Source: Mermis nigrescens
Lineage: Eukaryota > Nematoda > Enoplea > Mermithida > Mermithidae
Assembly: GCA_036768485.1 (NCBI GenBank)
Contig: JAVLUZ010000731.1
Span: 203,711-267,710 of the forward strand
DNA: 64,000 bases
Direction: 5' to 3'
The position numbers and the translations under genes are program-made. This document shows, piece after piece, positions 1 to 63,030 of this stretch (position 1 is the stretch's first letter; every line of letters starts with the position of its first letter). Under the pieces are notes generated by a model. That model was not told where the DNA came from and ran no database searches. It saw only the letters and a list, made by a program, of their open reading frames with translations.

Positions 1-780
1 TGCTATCGTTTCACATGAAATTTCCTTATTTTTGAAGAAATTTCAAACGCGTAACTAAAAATCGAAAAAGTTCTACAATAATAGAGAAAACGGATAATTA
101 ATCGTTTCTTTGTCTTTTTCTCAAAATTCTAATCTTTTGCGAACATCGACCTTTGAGTTCCGAAAAAATCGTCATCCACTTCGACTACAACGATTTTGAC
201 GCATATGCAAAATCGCCGGAAAATGGAAAAGTAGAAATTTAAAATTGAAAATAATTTTCAATTCCCGCTATTTTCAACAGAAAATGCTTCTTTTACAGAA
301 TTATCGGTCGTAGATGTCAAAATGATGCCGTTTCTCACCAAAGTTCCTTATTTTTGAAGAAATTTCGAAATCGCAACTAAAAATCTAAAAAGGTCTACAA
401 AAATGGAAAAAACAGAAAAGTTTTTGTATCTCCGTCTTCTCACTCAAAAATCTTATCTTTTGAGAACATCGACATTGTCAAATTAAAAAAAGCATCGTCA
501 TCTACATCAAGTACAAGCTTTTCGTCGCAGATGGAAAATCGACGAAACATAAATAGAAAATGCTTCAATTTTAAAATTTTCGATAGTAGATGTCAAAATC
601 GTGTCGTTTCCACGAAATTTCCATTTTTTTTAAGAAATTTTAAGAGCGCATCTAAAACTGGAAACAGTTATACAAAATGGAAAAAGCCAAAATTGTTAGT
701 TTCTTTGTCAGTTCACTCAAAATACGTATCTTTTGCACACATTTACCTGTCATATTCGAAAAATAAGTGATTTTGCAAGG
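1..780. repeat. Diverged tandem repeat, about 280-320 bp unit
   Basis: Three imperfect copies follow one another. The phrase ccttatttttgaagaaattt recurs near 24 and 343, and a decayed form recurs near 617. Each copy is followed by similar text (aactaaaaat, ctacaa, then a tract ending in ctcaaaattct/ctcaaaaatct and an atc-ttttg-gaacat block). The first copy is probably cut by the window edge. No protein-like coding signal was seen. Confidence 0.6.
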
Positions 781-1406
781 CCTCTTGAGGCCGATGTGAA
801 ATCATCATTGTACCTGCTATACTAAGACTTAATTGAGTGCTACTTCCTCGAGTAGGCGAGGCTTACAGCTCGTTAAAAGCTTTTTAGCTATATCTACTTC
901 AGTGTTCACGAGAGCAAGGTGTATTAAGGAACGCTCTTTCTTTCCTTTATTTTTGTTTCTTATTTTTTTATTTTTTTGTTCAGTGAACAATTTACAATCG
1001 CAGTGCATTGACGTTTAGACTAAAGAAAGCAATAAGAAAACATGGGCGAAAATACGGTACAAAGGCAGCAAATGTGTTGCACGCCAAAAATTGTGAGTAA
1101 AATTAAAAAGGATGAAACGAATTATGGACGCAAGAAGCCATAAACGTGGAAGAAAATTTCATGTTTGCTGTCAGCTGTCCGAAATAAGGAAAAGACTCCG
1201 TTTTATGACTGGCTAAACGAAGCAGCATTATAAAGAACATATAGGAAAATCATCGGTTTGTTGTTAAAGCGAAAAAACGCAGGAAACACGAATAACACGT
1301 TTCCTGGCTAGTTGTAAAATTATTTGACTCACTACAAATGCAAGTGAGACAACAAAAAAGTGCACAAGTTTGTTTTACGCGAAAGAGAATAAGCAACAAT
1401 TGCTTA
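781..1406. other. Non-coding stretch, nothing recognised
   Basis: No exon, RNA gene or bounded repeat was recognised between the tandem array and the GAACTAAG-rich tract. The only frame is a short, low-complexity one at 833-1018, which has no recognisable domain. Confidence 0.4.
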
Positions 1407-2711
1407 TAGTTGGCAATAGTTAACTGAGAACTAAGAAAGAACTAAGTTAGAACTACTAGTTCTTAGTTCTTAGTTCCTAGTTCTAGTTCTTTTTTCAGAA
1501 ATTTTGTTCGAAAAAGAACTTAGTTCATTTCTAGTTGAACTAAGTCCTTAATTTAGTTCTTCTGTTCTAGCGTTCCATAAGTGATGAAAGTCGTCGAGCA
1601 TTTGATGCCTGTGATGGCAACAGAATACGTAGGTGGTACGTACTTCCGTTAATGGTACGGTAAATGTGTATGTATGTAGGTAGGTAGGTACCTACGTGTT
1701 GCCTTGCCTCCTTGGCGTTCTTAGCAATACATGTATGTACATGCTGGCTGAGATTGTGTCCCAACTTGTCCACCAGTCCCAACATGTCCACCGTCCCAAC
1801 ATGTCCACCGTCCCAACATGTCCACCAAGGCAGGTACCGTCAGCGCTACCGTTCCAACAGAGCTACTATCTAAACAAAGACACGGCAGATACACCACCCT
1901 CATTTTTTATGTACTTATTATACGTACGAGTCAAACACTAGTAGAGAAGTTAAAATGGCGCAAAAACTATGTTAATCGGTTTTGCTAAATTGGTGTACAA
2001 ATTATATTAATATCTAGTCAACTTCAATCAGTTTTAGAGAAAAAATTTTGATTTCCGCTTATTTTTAGCCTTAATTTTGCCCGCTTTCTGAAAAATTTTC
2101 CTTTTTTACTGCGTCGGGCCCCGAGCCCCGGCCTGGGACAGCAAATTAGATAGGTGGTTTGTACCGCTATGCTGCTCTGCCTGAATACATGCGGCAAACA
2201 ATGAAATCTGACATGTACTTCAATAACGTGCAAGAAGAAATGCAAAAACAATTTAAAAAGGCTCAAAATAATGAGACGTCTCAAACTAAAATCTGTTCTA
2301 AAACGGAACTATCCCAGCAGATGAATCATGTAATCCATGTATGCTCTAATTCTTTCGTGCAAATTCTGGCCGGCCAAACCCGCTATTGCATCCTGCAAAA
2401 CCATTTTTGCTCTACGGATATTTTCGTCAACTTGAACGTAGCGTTGTTGTCTTTGACGCGGCGGCTCTTCATTCTGTAACTGTCTCAATCTGATCTATGA
2501 GCAGGAAGGACCATAGATTCACAGCATGACCGGGCTGAGTGAGTAACAGGTCAAGTGGGAGGGTCAAAATATGAGATCTTGGGGCATTATGATGTTATTC
2601 GCTTTTAGTCCTCATTTTGTCTCCTTTTCCCCATCACAGAAAATTCTTTATGTTTCCCTTCTGGAGTCAAACCCCTTACGTGCATGTCTGATAAGGTCTA
2701 CACACGGCATC

Positions 2712-2890
2712 CGGAAGATTCGCCCCCAACATTCCGCCCCCAGCATTTTGCCCCCGGTATTTCACCCCCGACATTTCGCCCCCAGGTACGTTTCGCCCCC
2801 AGAACTTTCGCCCCCACACATTTCGCCCCCCGGATGTTTCGCTCCAAAACATTTCGCCCCTCGGTTGTTTCGCCCCCAGGAAGTTTTGTC
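2712..2890 (+). repeat. cgccccc minisatellite, inner left arm
   Basis: About ten units of 15-20 bp are built on ttcgcccccaacattt. Open frames across it only reflect the repeat. Its inverted partner is at 3705-3838. The shared adjoining text (gaagattcgcccccaac left, gttgggggcgaatcttcc right) shows the two belong to one palindrome. Confidence 0.75.
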
Positions 2891-3704
2891 TCACAGTGAA
2901 TATGTATGTATCCGTGATTATCTAAATCAACCAAAAATCGTTAGAATGATTACCATGCATGCTTTGGATGTTAATAACATTTAGGTAGGTAGGTAAGAAC
3001 CTACTGATTAAGCGTTTTATTTATTTTGCCACATCTATTGTGCTTGATTATGTTTCATAACACTCACTTGAAAACGGTTTGAGTGGTTATATTTTCATTT
3101 CACCCGACAAGTAGGTACCTACTTATTTCTTTCTGACAAATACGTATTCCTTATTTTTATTATTGTTTAAACGACCAACATATTCAAAATAGCCTATAAA
3201 ATGTCTCTTTGTGGTAATTTAGCATTTTTAAAGCATTTTCAGTCCATTTCGACAGTATTTTATAACTTTTAACACTACTTGAAATGATTCATTTTTAGCG
3301 CTTTATGGGCAAAAAAGTGCATAAAAGTACAAATTCGGCGGAAAAATTGATTTTTTTGCTGCTTTTGGCGTCAAAAATGATGCAAAACACGTCTCGTCAG
3401 CTCGAAATTGTCGGACAGTACCTGTCTGGTTGACCCCGCAGTATAGGGTATGCCCCCTCACTCCCTATGTGCATGTAGGCCCCTAACCCCACAACAGTTT
3501 GTTGAACCCAGTCTCCGAATTATGGGAGAAAGTCTATCTTCTTGCCATTTTAAGCTCTTTTTCTGACCTTTTTGGCCTAAAATTGAAGGTGAGCTACCCC
3601 CTCCGCCTTTCCTTAAAAATGGTCAAAGACCCCTAAATTTTAGAGCCGTCACATGTGTGGCTATAAGTACCTCCTGATAATTGATCAAGTTTAGTGCAAA
3701 CTGG

Positions 3705-3838
3705 GGGCATAACATGCGAGGGGCGAAATGTACGGGGGCGAAAATCCCGGGGGCGAAACGTACCCGGGGCGAAATGTTGGGTGCGAAATGTTGGGGGCAA
3801 AAAGTCGGGGGGAATTGTTGGGGGCGAATCTTCCGTAA
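3705..3838 (-). repeat. cgccccc minisatellite, inner right arm
   Basis: This is an array of gggggcgaaatgttg units, the inverse complement of 2712-2890. It forms the inner part of the Foldback-like element. The intervening 2.9-3.7 kb is AT-rich and contains no recognised gene. Confidence 0.75.
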
Positions 3839-4749
3839 ACCGTCTACACACATAGGTATAAGATGAGATCCCTCGGGTCCCTATCTAATTTGCTGTCCCG
3901 GGCCGGGGCCCGGGGCCCGACGCAGTAAAAAAGGATAATTTTTCAGAAAGCGGGCAAAATTAAGGCTAAAAATAAGCGGAAATCAAAATTTTTTCTCTAA
4001 AACTGATTGAAGTTGACTAGATATTAATATAATTTGTACACCAATTTAGCAAAACCGATTAACATAGTTTTTGCGCCATTTTAACTTCTCTACTAGTGTT
4101 TGACTCGTACGTATAATAGGTACATAAAAAATGAGGGTGGTGTATCTGCCGTGTCTTTGTTTAGATAGTAGCTCTGTTGGAACGGTAGCGCTGACGGTAC
4201 CTGCCTTGGTGGACATGTTGGGACGGTGGACTTGTTGGGACGGTGGACATGTTGCTACGGTGGACATGTTGCGACGGTGGACATGTTGGGACGGTGGACA
4301 TGTTGGGAATTTTGGTGGACATGTTGGGACGGTGGACATGTTGGGACGGTGGACAAGTTGGGACTGGTGGACATGTTGGGACGTTACCCTGGCTGATGCC
4401 TCTTAAAAGCTTTTTATTTCTTCACATAAATAAAAATGTAATATGCTAATGAGTTTTTCGTTTGGCCTGTTGGGCAGGTACAAGTATATGTACGTAGGTT
4501 TGTGAAAATCAATGTAATGCATATGACTCATTCCTCGCTGCCTTACTTCCTGCGTTTTGCGGCATGCTTTTGGCCTGGAATGCTATATTTTTCTGCCGTT
4601 TCGTTCCTCTCGTAACTTAGTTTGGTCACTTCCCTTCATTCGACGATAATTTTGCTTTAATCTATAGTGTTTTCACACAAGTTTGGGCCCAACTTATCTA
4701 GCCTCCGTAATGCTTTTCATAGGGAATGCTTTACAGCACGGGCAGAGTA

Positions 4750-5545
4750 AGGTTTTTTGGTGAGATGGGCCTTTTTGGCGAGATGGGCGCTTTTGGTGAG
4801 ATCGGCGTTTTTGGCGAGATGGGCTAGATGGTCGTTTTTGGCGAAGTGGGCGCTTTGGCGAGATTGGCGTTTTAGGCAGATGGGCTAGATGGGCGTTTTC
4901 GGCGGAATGGGCGTTTTTGGCGAGATGGGCGCTTTTGGCGAGATCGGCGTTTTTGGCGTGATGGGCTAGATGGTCGTTTTTGGCGAAATGGGCGCTTTTG
5001 GCGAGATTGTCGTTTTAGGCGAGATGGGCTAGATGGGCGTTTTCGGCGAGATGGGCGTTTTTGGCGAGATCGGCGTTTTTGGCCACATGGGCTGGGCGTT
5101 TTTGGCGAAATGGGCGCTTTTGGCGAGATTGGCGTTTTAAGCGAGATGGGCTAGGTGGGCGTGTTTTGGCGAGATGGGCGTTTTTGGCGAGATGGGCTAG
5201 ATGGGCATTTTTGGCGAGATGGGCACTTTTGGCGAGATGGGCGTTTTTGGCGAGATGGGCGCTTTTGGTGAGATAGGCGGTTTAGGCGAGATGGGCTACA
5301 TGGGCGTCTTCGGCAAGATGGGCGTTTTGGCGAGATGGGCGTTTTTGGCGAGATGGGCTAGATCGGCGTTTTTGGCGAAATAGGCGCTTTTGGCGAGATT
5401 GGCGTCTTTGGCGTGATGGGCTAGATTAGCGTTTTTGGCGAAATGGGTGCTTTTGGCGAGATGGGTGGTTTAGGCGAGGTAGGCTCGATGGGCGTTTTTG
5501 GCGAGATGGGCTAGATGAGCGCTTTCGGCGAGATGTGCGCTTTAG
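4750..5545 (+). repeat. Minisatellite, unit ggcgtttttggcgagatg
   Basis: Roughly forty imperfect units of 15-21 bp, built on ggcgagatgggcgttttt, run for 0.8 kb. Some units carry an extra gctagat. Translation gives F-G-E-M-G-like repeats in several frames. There is no start context or unique sequence, so coding is not credible. Confidence 0.85.
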
Positions 5546-5804
5546 GTTCACCAACCTAATTCTTGGAGGGGTCCGTCGGGCTCAATGGAACTATGTAGCT
5601 GTATGTATCTTTTGTATTTGAATATGTTTTACACACGATTATACTTTTACAAATCAACCGGCACTTTTTGCAATTTTCTGTAAAAACCGATTTTTCCTAA
5701 CGTGGCGTCGTGGCGTATTTGGCGTTTTGGCGTTTCTGCATTACTACCTATCTTATCATATCAATTCCCTTGGCGTTTTCCAAATTTTCATCCCAACTTG
5801 TAAA

Positions 5805-5908
5805 AGTCGACCTAAGCAGCTATGTATATGTCGATCTAAGCGGGAGTAATATCGACCTAAGCGGGTGTGATACCGACCTAAGCGGGAGTAATACCGACCT
5901 AAGCAGCC
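5805..5908 (+). repeat. Short tandem repeat, about 21-bp unit
   Basis: Five units of the form cgacctaagcgggagtaata follow in tandem, with one decayed unit in the middle. It is followed by a short region in which taagcctaagcc occurs a few times. Confidence 0.75.
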
Positions 5909-6640
5909 TGATTTGCATAGTATGCAAATTAGGCAAATTTGCATATTGCAAACTTGGTTCAGGGCATGTCTTGGGTTCATAGTGCTGCTCCTGATGATTA
6001 GAAGCCCAAAAAGCGCTGTTTGAGGCTTCAGATTGGTGTCAGGGGATGATCTAAGCCTAAGCCAAAGATGGGGCAAAAATTTCTTCGCTCGCTTCGCTCG
6101 CTCCGCAATTTTCGCCCCATCTGACTCGCTGGCACCAATTTGAAGGCACATAACTAAGCCTAAGCCTAAGCCAGTGCTAAGCTCAACTTAATGATTAGAA
6201 AACATGTTGTTTACACCACTCACTATTCTTCTAATCCTCCAGTTCGTCGGGTCTTTGTCACAATTATCAATTAGCGAAGTGCGATTGGAGCATCAAGATG
6301 AGTGCAAATCAGTAGTAGTATAGATTTTCGGGCGCGGATAAAAAACCGGAACGTTCTAGCTGCTAATCTGTTGAAAATATGATATAGTTAAGGGGCAGCA
6401 GAATTAGTGGTATCAGCCGAAATTGACGAATCCACGGACTTTCTATATGGGTATACTCGAATTCTCAAAGAATGCATGATCGCAAAAGCACACTCAAAGT
6501 CGTCCTCCGTCGATGCTTTCCGCTTCTTCACTGATACATGTGCCCACCACAGCGATTCCTTACACATTCACCTGTAACTTTACGAATCGATACATAAACC
6601 GCAAAACTGGTCTTAAACTTAAACTGGACAACGTTGACAC

Positions 6641-6909
6641 CACACCTGGGCGTGGGGGGGGGTTTTGGGGGGTATGCACCCCCCAGAAACCAAAATACCC
6701 CCCCCCCAGAAATCAAAATACCCCCCCAGAATTCAATTTTTGAAAATTTTTTTCGGTTTTTTCGCAATTTTTTGATGCCAATGGATAGTGCTCGATGAGA
6801 AACGTCGAAAAATGGTGTTTTTATCGCCCTACCACCATTTTTAAGGCCATTTTTTGACCTTCAAAAAAAATCTTGCACCCCCCAGAATTTCTCTTGCTGC
6901 CCACGTATG
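6641..6909 (+). mobile_element. MITE, family CACACCTGGG...CACCTATG (copy 1)
   Basis: This copy starts cacacctgggcgtgg, has a G-run, gtatgcacccccc and the body atgccaatggatagtgctcgatgagaaacgt (split here), and ends gctgcccacgtatg. The ends are short inverted repeats (CACACCTGGG versus CATACGTGGG). Flanks are GTTGACAC (6633-6640) and GTTGACTG (6910-6917), 6 of 8 matching, consistent with a decayed 8-bp duplication. Eight other copies of the family lie in the window. Confidence 0.8.
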
Positions 6910-7598
6910 GTTGACTGACACTACAACTTTGTTTAGCTGAATTCCGTTTTCTTACGGACTAATAATTCAAGTAAGTAATCTCTACTATGGTCTACATTCC
7001 GTTGTCTAAAAGAATATTAATCCGAATTAGCTATTGCACTTGTACTGCAGATACGATAACAACGTATAAAGCTACTCGCCGATCAGTGAATGTTGCTAAA
7101 GTGAAATTAAGTGCTCTAGCTTTTTATGCTCCTCAACACGTTTGTGCCACAAGCTCTCTCGTATACTTATGCAAATCACTGTGGTCGACTCATTTCTTAT
7201 TTTAAATCCAATGATCTTGCAACAATTGTTCTCATGCAGGCATCTTCGCATTCTAATCTTGATGGATATCATATTTCTTGTTCGTCAAATCATTCTTATT
7301 TTGATTCGTTTCGCTAACAATGAAAACGATAATCAATTCTGACATTTCTTATCACATTCTGCTAACTGAAGTGTACATTCGTAGGTACACTTTCTTTAAT
7401 TAGGGTTCATCAGCGGCTTATGATTTTCTTGAGTGCATAGATCTTTGCATGAAGATAACGAGTTGTCGTATTTTTTCTCATGGTTCATCTGATATATTTA
7501 TCTAGTGATCGATGTGGTGCAACATTTTCGAGCTAACTCTAAAAACGGCTGTACTTATACGCATTCTCGCCTACATATCAATATGCTTAATGATAGTT

Positions 7599-7880
7599 GA
7601 CCTTGTTCGGGGCGTTTTAGGGCCTTTAAGCTACATAAGTACGTACACGTACATACCTAGTACCTACCTACTGTAACTACATTATGGCTAATGTTTGGGT
7701 TAATGTGTTCCTACGTGTGCGTATGCCTGATATTAGCCTATGTAGCTCTTTGCACTGCCTGCAATAGCGCGTAAAAGCACAGTTGACCTTGTGCGGGACG
7801 TTTTATGGCCTTTAACCTACATAACATCAGTACGTACACTTACAGCCTGCCATAGCGCGTACCTACTTGTAACGTTATTT
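7599..7880 (+). repeat. Two direct copies of a gaccttgt-gcgggacgttt block
   Basis: The block ttgaccttgttcggggcgtt through ctacataagtacgtacacgt (about 7598-7645) recurs at about 7783-7835 with substitutions. Both are followed by tacctac-type sequence. No boundary or function is evident. Confidence 0.5.
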
Positions 7881-8223
7881 CGTATTCCACGCGCTTTACG
7901 GGCAATCAAAAACGCCACATTTCGGCTGGCGGTTTTACGGAGGCTAGATAAGTTGGGCGCAAGTTTGGGCATAAATTTTAAAAACGATCTCGGACAATAG
8001 CTGAAAGATTGTGATTTTTGCACTGATCTGATATATAATTATCGTGTTTTGGACAAGAACTTAGTTCAAACTAAGTTCTTTTTGAAAAACAAGAACTTAG
8101 TTCAAACTAAGTTCTTTTTTCGAAAAACTTAGTTCCCGCCTCTAGTTCTAAGTTCCAAGAAGTAGGAACTTAGTTCAGAACTAAGTTCGAAAGTTCTTTT
8201 TTCCTGAAGTTTCGCCAACACTA

Positions 8224-9042
8224 CCTTTGATGTGGTTTTCGAAAAACAATATGTGCTGCAGTTGCCGGATATCATGCCCGCTTAAAACGTACTAATTAGG
8301 TTTTAAACGCGACTGCAGCGCCTTCTCTCCAATATACAAATGACGTGTTACATTCTAATCACGAAATGTAACATTGATGCACGTAAACACTCCGATATGG
8401 ATACAGGCTTAGCAGGTCATCAATACGACAACAATAAAAGAAAAGAAAGGAAACACGGTACGGGAGTATATTGAAAAATATTACGTCCACACTAAGAAAA
8501 ACGAAATATCGTGCACGAACAGCTAGTTTTAAGAACAACTTGAAGTTATAGACAAATGTTAGTTTATAGATCTTGCGAAATTTCGAAAATAAGTTCTGTT
8601 TATATCATTTCTTAGTTCAAATATTTTTTTATAATTTGTGATAATTCCGGGCTCTATGTATTCAATAAAATTTTGCACCTATTAATCATATTACCTTTTT
8701 TCTCAACAACAATGTAAAAACCAACTAAGCTCTGAAAAACCTGTCACATATCACGAAATTTTGTCTGTAATCTGAAAGGAGATACAAAGTCAAAGAAAAC
8801 GTAAAAATCTCAGTCTTCTATACAGCAGCTTAGAATTTACAATTTCAAATTTAAAGAATTTTAAAGATTTATTAACTCCTAATACATTCGAGCTTCTGCC
8901 TGCGAATCTCCAGCTTCGTAACATAAATATTTCCATGCTTTCTGTCAATGAGTTACTTCTCTCTAGCATTATTCTAGAACATATCTCGAAAGAAAATCAT
9001 ACACGGTGGGTAAAAAACAAACTGTTTGATGATCCTTATAAG
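8224..9042. other. AT-rich non-coding stretch
   Basis: No exon, RNA gene or bounded repeat was recognised here. Confidence 0.4.
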
Positions 9043-9205
9043 CAGGCACGTGCTAGCCGGCCGTCCTATTCGGAGGGGACCAACACCAACTTTTTTGGGG
9101 GACCTTGACCCAAAAAAGCCAAAAATAGCACAAAATAACGTTTAAAAAGTCCTATTCTTCTAACTTTTTCTGAATTTTGTGGGGTTCGGAAACCCTCGGC
9201 TTACT
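9043..9205 (+). mobile_element. MITE, family CAGGCACGTA (copy 1, 3' end decayed)
   Basis: It starts caggcacgtgctagccgg, then ccgtcctatt, a G-run, and the shared body aaaatagcacaaaataacgt. The far end does not show the expected tacgtgcctg, so it is decayed or truncated. The other copies are at 39686, 55398 and 56431. Confidence 0.65.
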
Positions 9206-9494
9206 GTCACTAAAAATTCTTGGAATTTATGCGCAAGGTTATGCGAAACAGACTATAATACTTAAGCAGCTCTTCCTTCAACAAGATTTGCCACAATCCA
9301 ACATTAACCCTCCGTTTACCATCACGTTTTTGCAGTCGAAGTGCACCATCATGGCGTAAAGCTATGCCTTCTTAACATTCTCTGACAGCTATTTCTTTCA
9401 TTTCAGTGCAATTTTTTATGCTCATTCTGAATATGTATGTTATTTTCTAGAGAAAATTATTTTTGGAAGAGGTATAAATAAAAACTATCACAAT

Positions 9495-9755
9495 CACACC
9501 TGGGCGTGGGGTTTGGGGGGTATGCACCCCCCAGAAACCAAAATACCCCCCCCCCAGAAATCAAAATACCCCCCCCAGAATTCAATTTTTGAAAATTTTT
9601 TCGTTTTTTTCGCAATTTTTTGATGCCAATGGATAGTGCTTGATGAGAAACGTCGAAAAATGGTGTTTTTATCGCCATACCACCATTTTTAAGGCCATTT
9701 TCGACCTTCAAAAAAATCTTGCACCCCCCCAGAATTTTCTTGCTGCCCACGTATG
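9495..9755 (+). mobile_element. MITE, family CACACCTGGG...CACCTATG (copy 2)
   Basis: This copy is nearly identical to the one at 6641-6909 throughout, starting cacacctgggcgtggggt and ending ctgcccacgtatg. No target duplication is visible (ATCACAAT versus TTCGGAAC), so one flank may have been rearranged. Confidence 0.8.
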
Positions 9756-10958
9756 TTCGGAACCCCCTTTCCCCAGAAATGCGTGTCTGCGTATAAGATC
9801 TCAGATAGTTGACTAAATCAGACACAGCTTGTTTTATCTATAAGAGCCTTTGACCTATGCAGGAATGTATTAAAGTTACAGTCAAGCTGAATAAGTGCTA
9901 TTCGCTCATTTAAAGGAGAATTGTTAAACGTGATTAGTTTTGTACACATATCAAAATTATTAGCTCTATTTTTATCTCAATTTTTATTAAGTTGTTTGCA
10001 TCTTCCGGACACAGCGAAATAACAATGCTTATCACAGGTTATCAACTTAATGAAAAGTTGATACTTTCTATCACTGAAGTAAGCCGCATTTCGAGGCGAT
10101 TCGTTTTTTTTGCCACAAAATTTTCGATACAAACGCAAGAGATTTTTATTCACAACTCCAAAAAATTGGAAAAAAAGATGCTATTTTGAAGGGCGATTTG
10201 CAATTCGGAATAATGAACCAAAAATTTATATTCCAATTGTTTTAGCGTATATTTCATGTCAAAGCCGATAAATGAATATTAATTATACCTTTGCTTGAAA
10301 TATATGCATCTTTCTGCGTTTCTGAGGATGCGCTTTTTTTGCAAAAGCGAAAAATTAATTTATAAAAAATGATGATAATAATATCAGATTACGTAGACAA
10401 GCGGCGTATTGACGCAAAGTGCCGAAAAAACGATAATTATAGAGCCAAAAGCCGCTTGACGCGTAGAAAGCGTTTTAAGCTTTCGTAAAAATCCAGGAAT
10501 TTTCGCGTGTAAAGTTTCGGCATGACGTTATAACTTATAGCCGATTTCGGTGGTGTTTTCGCGGCTTGTTAACAACTTTGATGCCGCAAACAATAGTGGT
10601 TTTGAATTGAAGAGGAAGGAATGCTCCAGAGGGCACTTTTTTGTTTTCTTGATTTTCGTATTACTTATCGGATGGGACTGTAAAGAGTGTGAAAATCAGG
10701 GTGAGTTAAAAAACACATTTTGGTGGAGTTTTCGACTTGTTTATGTCTGTTAACAAGTCCGGTTATGAGTCATAAAAAATATTATCTAATAAAAATGTAC
10801 CACGGCTTAAGGACTAAACTTTCACCCGGCTGGCTGTCGTCTGTTGCACACTATTTGGCTCTTAAACCTCATCATGCTTTGGCACTGTGGGTTAGTTTTG
10901 CTCTTAAGGAGCTGTGAGAGCGTAACCGGTAGCCTTACGCAAGAAAAATATGTAGGTA
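9756..10958. other. Non-coding stretch, nothing recognised
   Basis: AT-rich sequence with short unrelated frames. No recognisable exon or bounded repeat. Confidence 0.4.
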
Positions 10959-11030
10959 TACCATGGGACGGAGTCGAACTCCGTATTTCTTGCTGTGAAG
11001 CGAGTGGTAATACCGATAGACCACGTGGGG
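10959..11030 (-). pseudogene. tRNA-Glu-like relic (pseudogene or SINE head)
   Basis: Read on the minus strand, the sequence begins ccccacgtggtctatcggta, close to the usual start of tRNA-Glu. It has an A-box-like tggtctatcgg and a perfect B-box/T-arm (cggagttcgactccg). A run of five T lies about 15 nt further downstream, as at RNA polymerase III terminators. The acceptor arms do not pair (5' ccccacg against 3' tcccatgg), and the anticodon loop around ttcaca appears one base short. It is therefore probably a degenerate tRNA or the promoter part of a tRNA-derived SINE rather than a working gene. Confidence 0.5.
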
Positions 11031-12088
11031 AAGCAGCGCCGATGTTTATATTATTATGTGCGTAGCTCATTGCATAATTAGTGAATCAATTGACGGCGAG
11101 AGGCGGACACTAAGAAATTGCTCTTGATTGGCTGAATTTTAAAAACTTTCGAATTACCATACTGTAGAAAAGTCAAGAATTTTGAAAGACTACATACTAT
11201 ATATAATGGGTATTACTTATACAATCTAGATAAAAAAAATTGTACACAAAGATTAGTTCTCATCACTAAAGCGACCAGCTACAAAAGTAATTTCTAGTGA
11301 GCCTACTTTACTACAATTTTGCATAGTAAAGCTGCAAATGCTTATCTACGCTATGCACAATATCGTGGTTGATGCTTAAGTTTAAATCGCTTTTGAAATC
11401 TGCATACATTGACTCAAAAATAGCGGTCCATGCGCAAGGTTTCGAGCATGCTACAGCACCAAATATAAATCGAGTTAAACCATATACGTAATTGATTACA
11501 CTTGGGTTAAATTGACGAAAAATCATGATGGTAGGTGCAGTTAGCTTGTCACTGTATTTTTACTGCAAACCAGATTTTAGCATTCTCCGTGAGCGCTAAG
11601 ACATCTGTTCGCGCGCAGGATTTCATCGAAAGAAACACACTTTCACGTGTAACGATAACTTAAAAATTTACACCACATGTAGTAATAACCAGTTCTCTAC
11701 AATAATCGAGCGAATCCGCAAGATTTACATTTTTAGCTAGCTGTTTTGAATTAAAACGCCGGGAGCTTTATATATTACAATTTAAAGTAAAGTAGTGCAG
11801 CTGTTAAAAGTAGTTTAAACTATAAGTAAATCAACACATTTCGGCAATCAGGTAAGGCTCTCTTTTCCATACAGTATATGCAGTGTGACGCAGGCAAATG
11901 AATGTAAGTATAAATAATAAATGGCACGTACACATCAAATACAGTACACATTAGAACACTTGCATAGTGTAAACAAACAAAACGTCGAACTATGAAAAAA
12001 TGATTAATTAAATAAATAAACTACAAAATTAGTCACTGTATGACAAAATACGACAAAATACAACCTGCAAGCACAAACAAGACAAATT
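11031..12088. other. Sequence downstream of the ABCD stop codon; no canonical poly(A) signal seen
   Basis: On the minus strand the transcript would continue through here. I find no AATAAA or ATTAAA in the first ~600 bases after the stop, only a weak AATATA variant near 11770. A 71-codon frame at 11311-11526 on the minus strand resembles nothing I recognise and has no supporting context. Confidence 0.4.

Positions 12089-63030
<50,942 letters not shown>

Larger units (their letters stand above)
1752..4388. mobile_element. Foldback-like palindromic element with minisatellite ends
   Basis: The left arm (about 1755-2152) and right arm (about 3879-4385) are long, near-perfect inverted repeats. A tract through gacacggcagatacaccacc, the actagtagagaagttaaaat block and the pole rich in ggcccgggg can be read on opposite strands. 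The outer margins are arrays of the 15-18 bp unit gtcccaacatgtccacc, inverted between the ends. Inside lies a second inverted pair of cgccccc minisatellites. The 8-bp direct repeat CTGGCTGA abuts both ends (1744-1751 and 4389-4396) and is a likely target duplication. The architecture of long inverted repeats made of tandem units is that of Foldback elements. No transposase frame was recognised in the loop. Confidence 0.65.
1407..8223. mobile_element. Candidate large hAT-like element with AACTTAGTTC arrays at both ends
   Basis: Both ends carry many copies of gaacttagttc/gaactaagttc (about 1424-1570 and 8056-8212). The outer ends are inverted relatives: tagttggcaatag on the left, and tagtgttggcgaaac when the right end is read on the minus strand. 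The layout of a TAGTG-like terminus followed by a short-unit array matches the better supported hAT-like elements elsewhere in this window. No flanking target-site duplication was found (ATTGCTTA versus CCTTTGAT). No transposase was seen inside, and the interior contains other repeats. The two arrays could equally be independent. Confidence 0.3.

Noticed and set aside
5061..5383. Frames with FGEMG/ARWAFL repeats
   Set aside because: Produced by the ggcgagatgggcgttttt minisatellite.
6154..6172. Telomere-like (TTAGGC)n, seen as taagcctaagcctaagcc
   Set aside because: Only about three units, in a local taagc-rich stretch; no terminal or subtelomeric array.
11311..11526. 71-codon frame on the minus strand as a continuation of ABCD
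   Set aside because: No resemblance to the ABCD tail and no fitting donor/acceptor pair.
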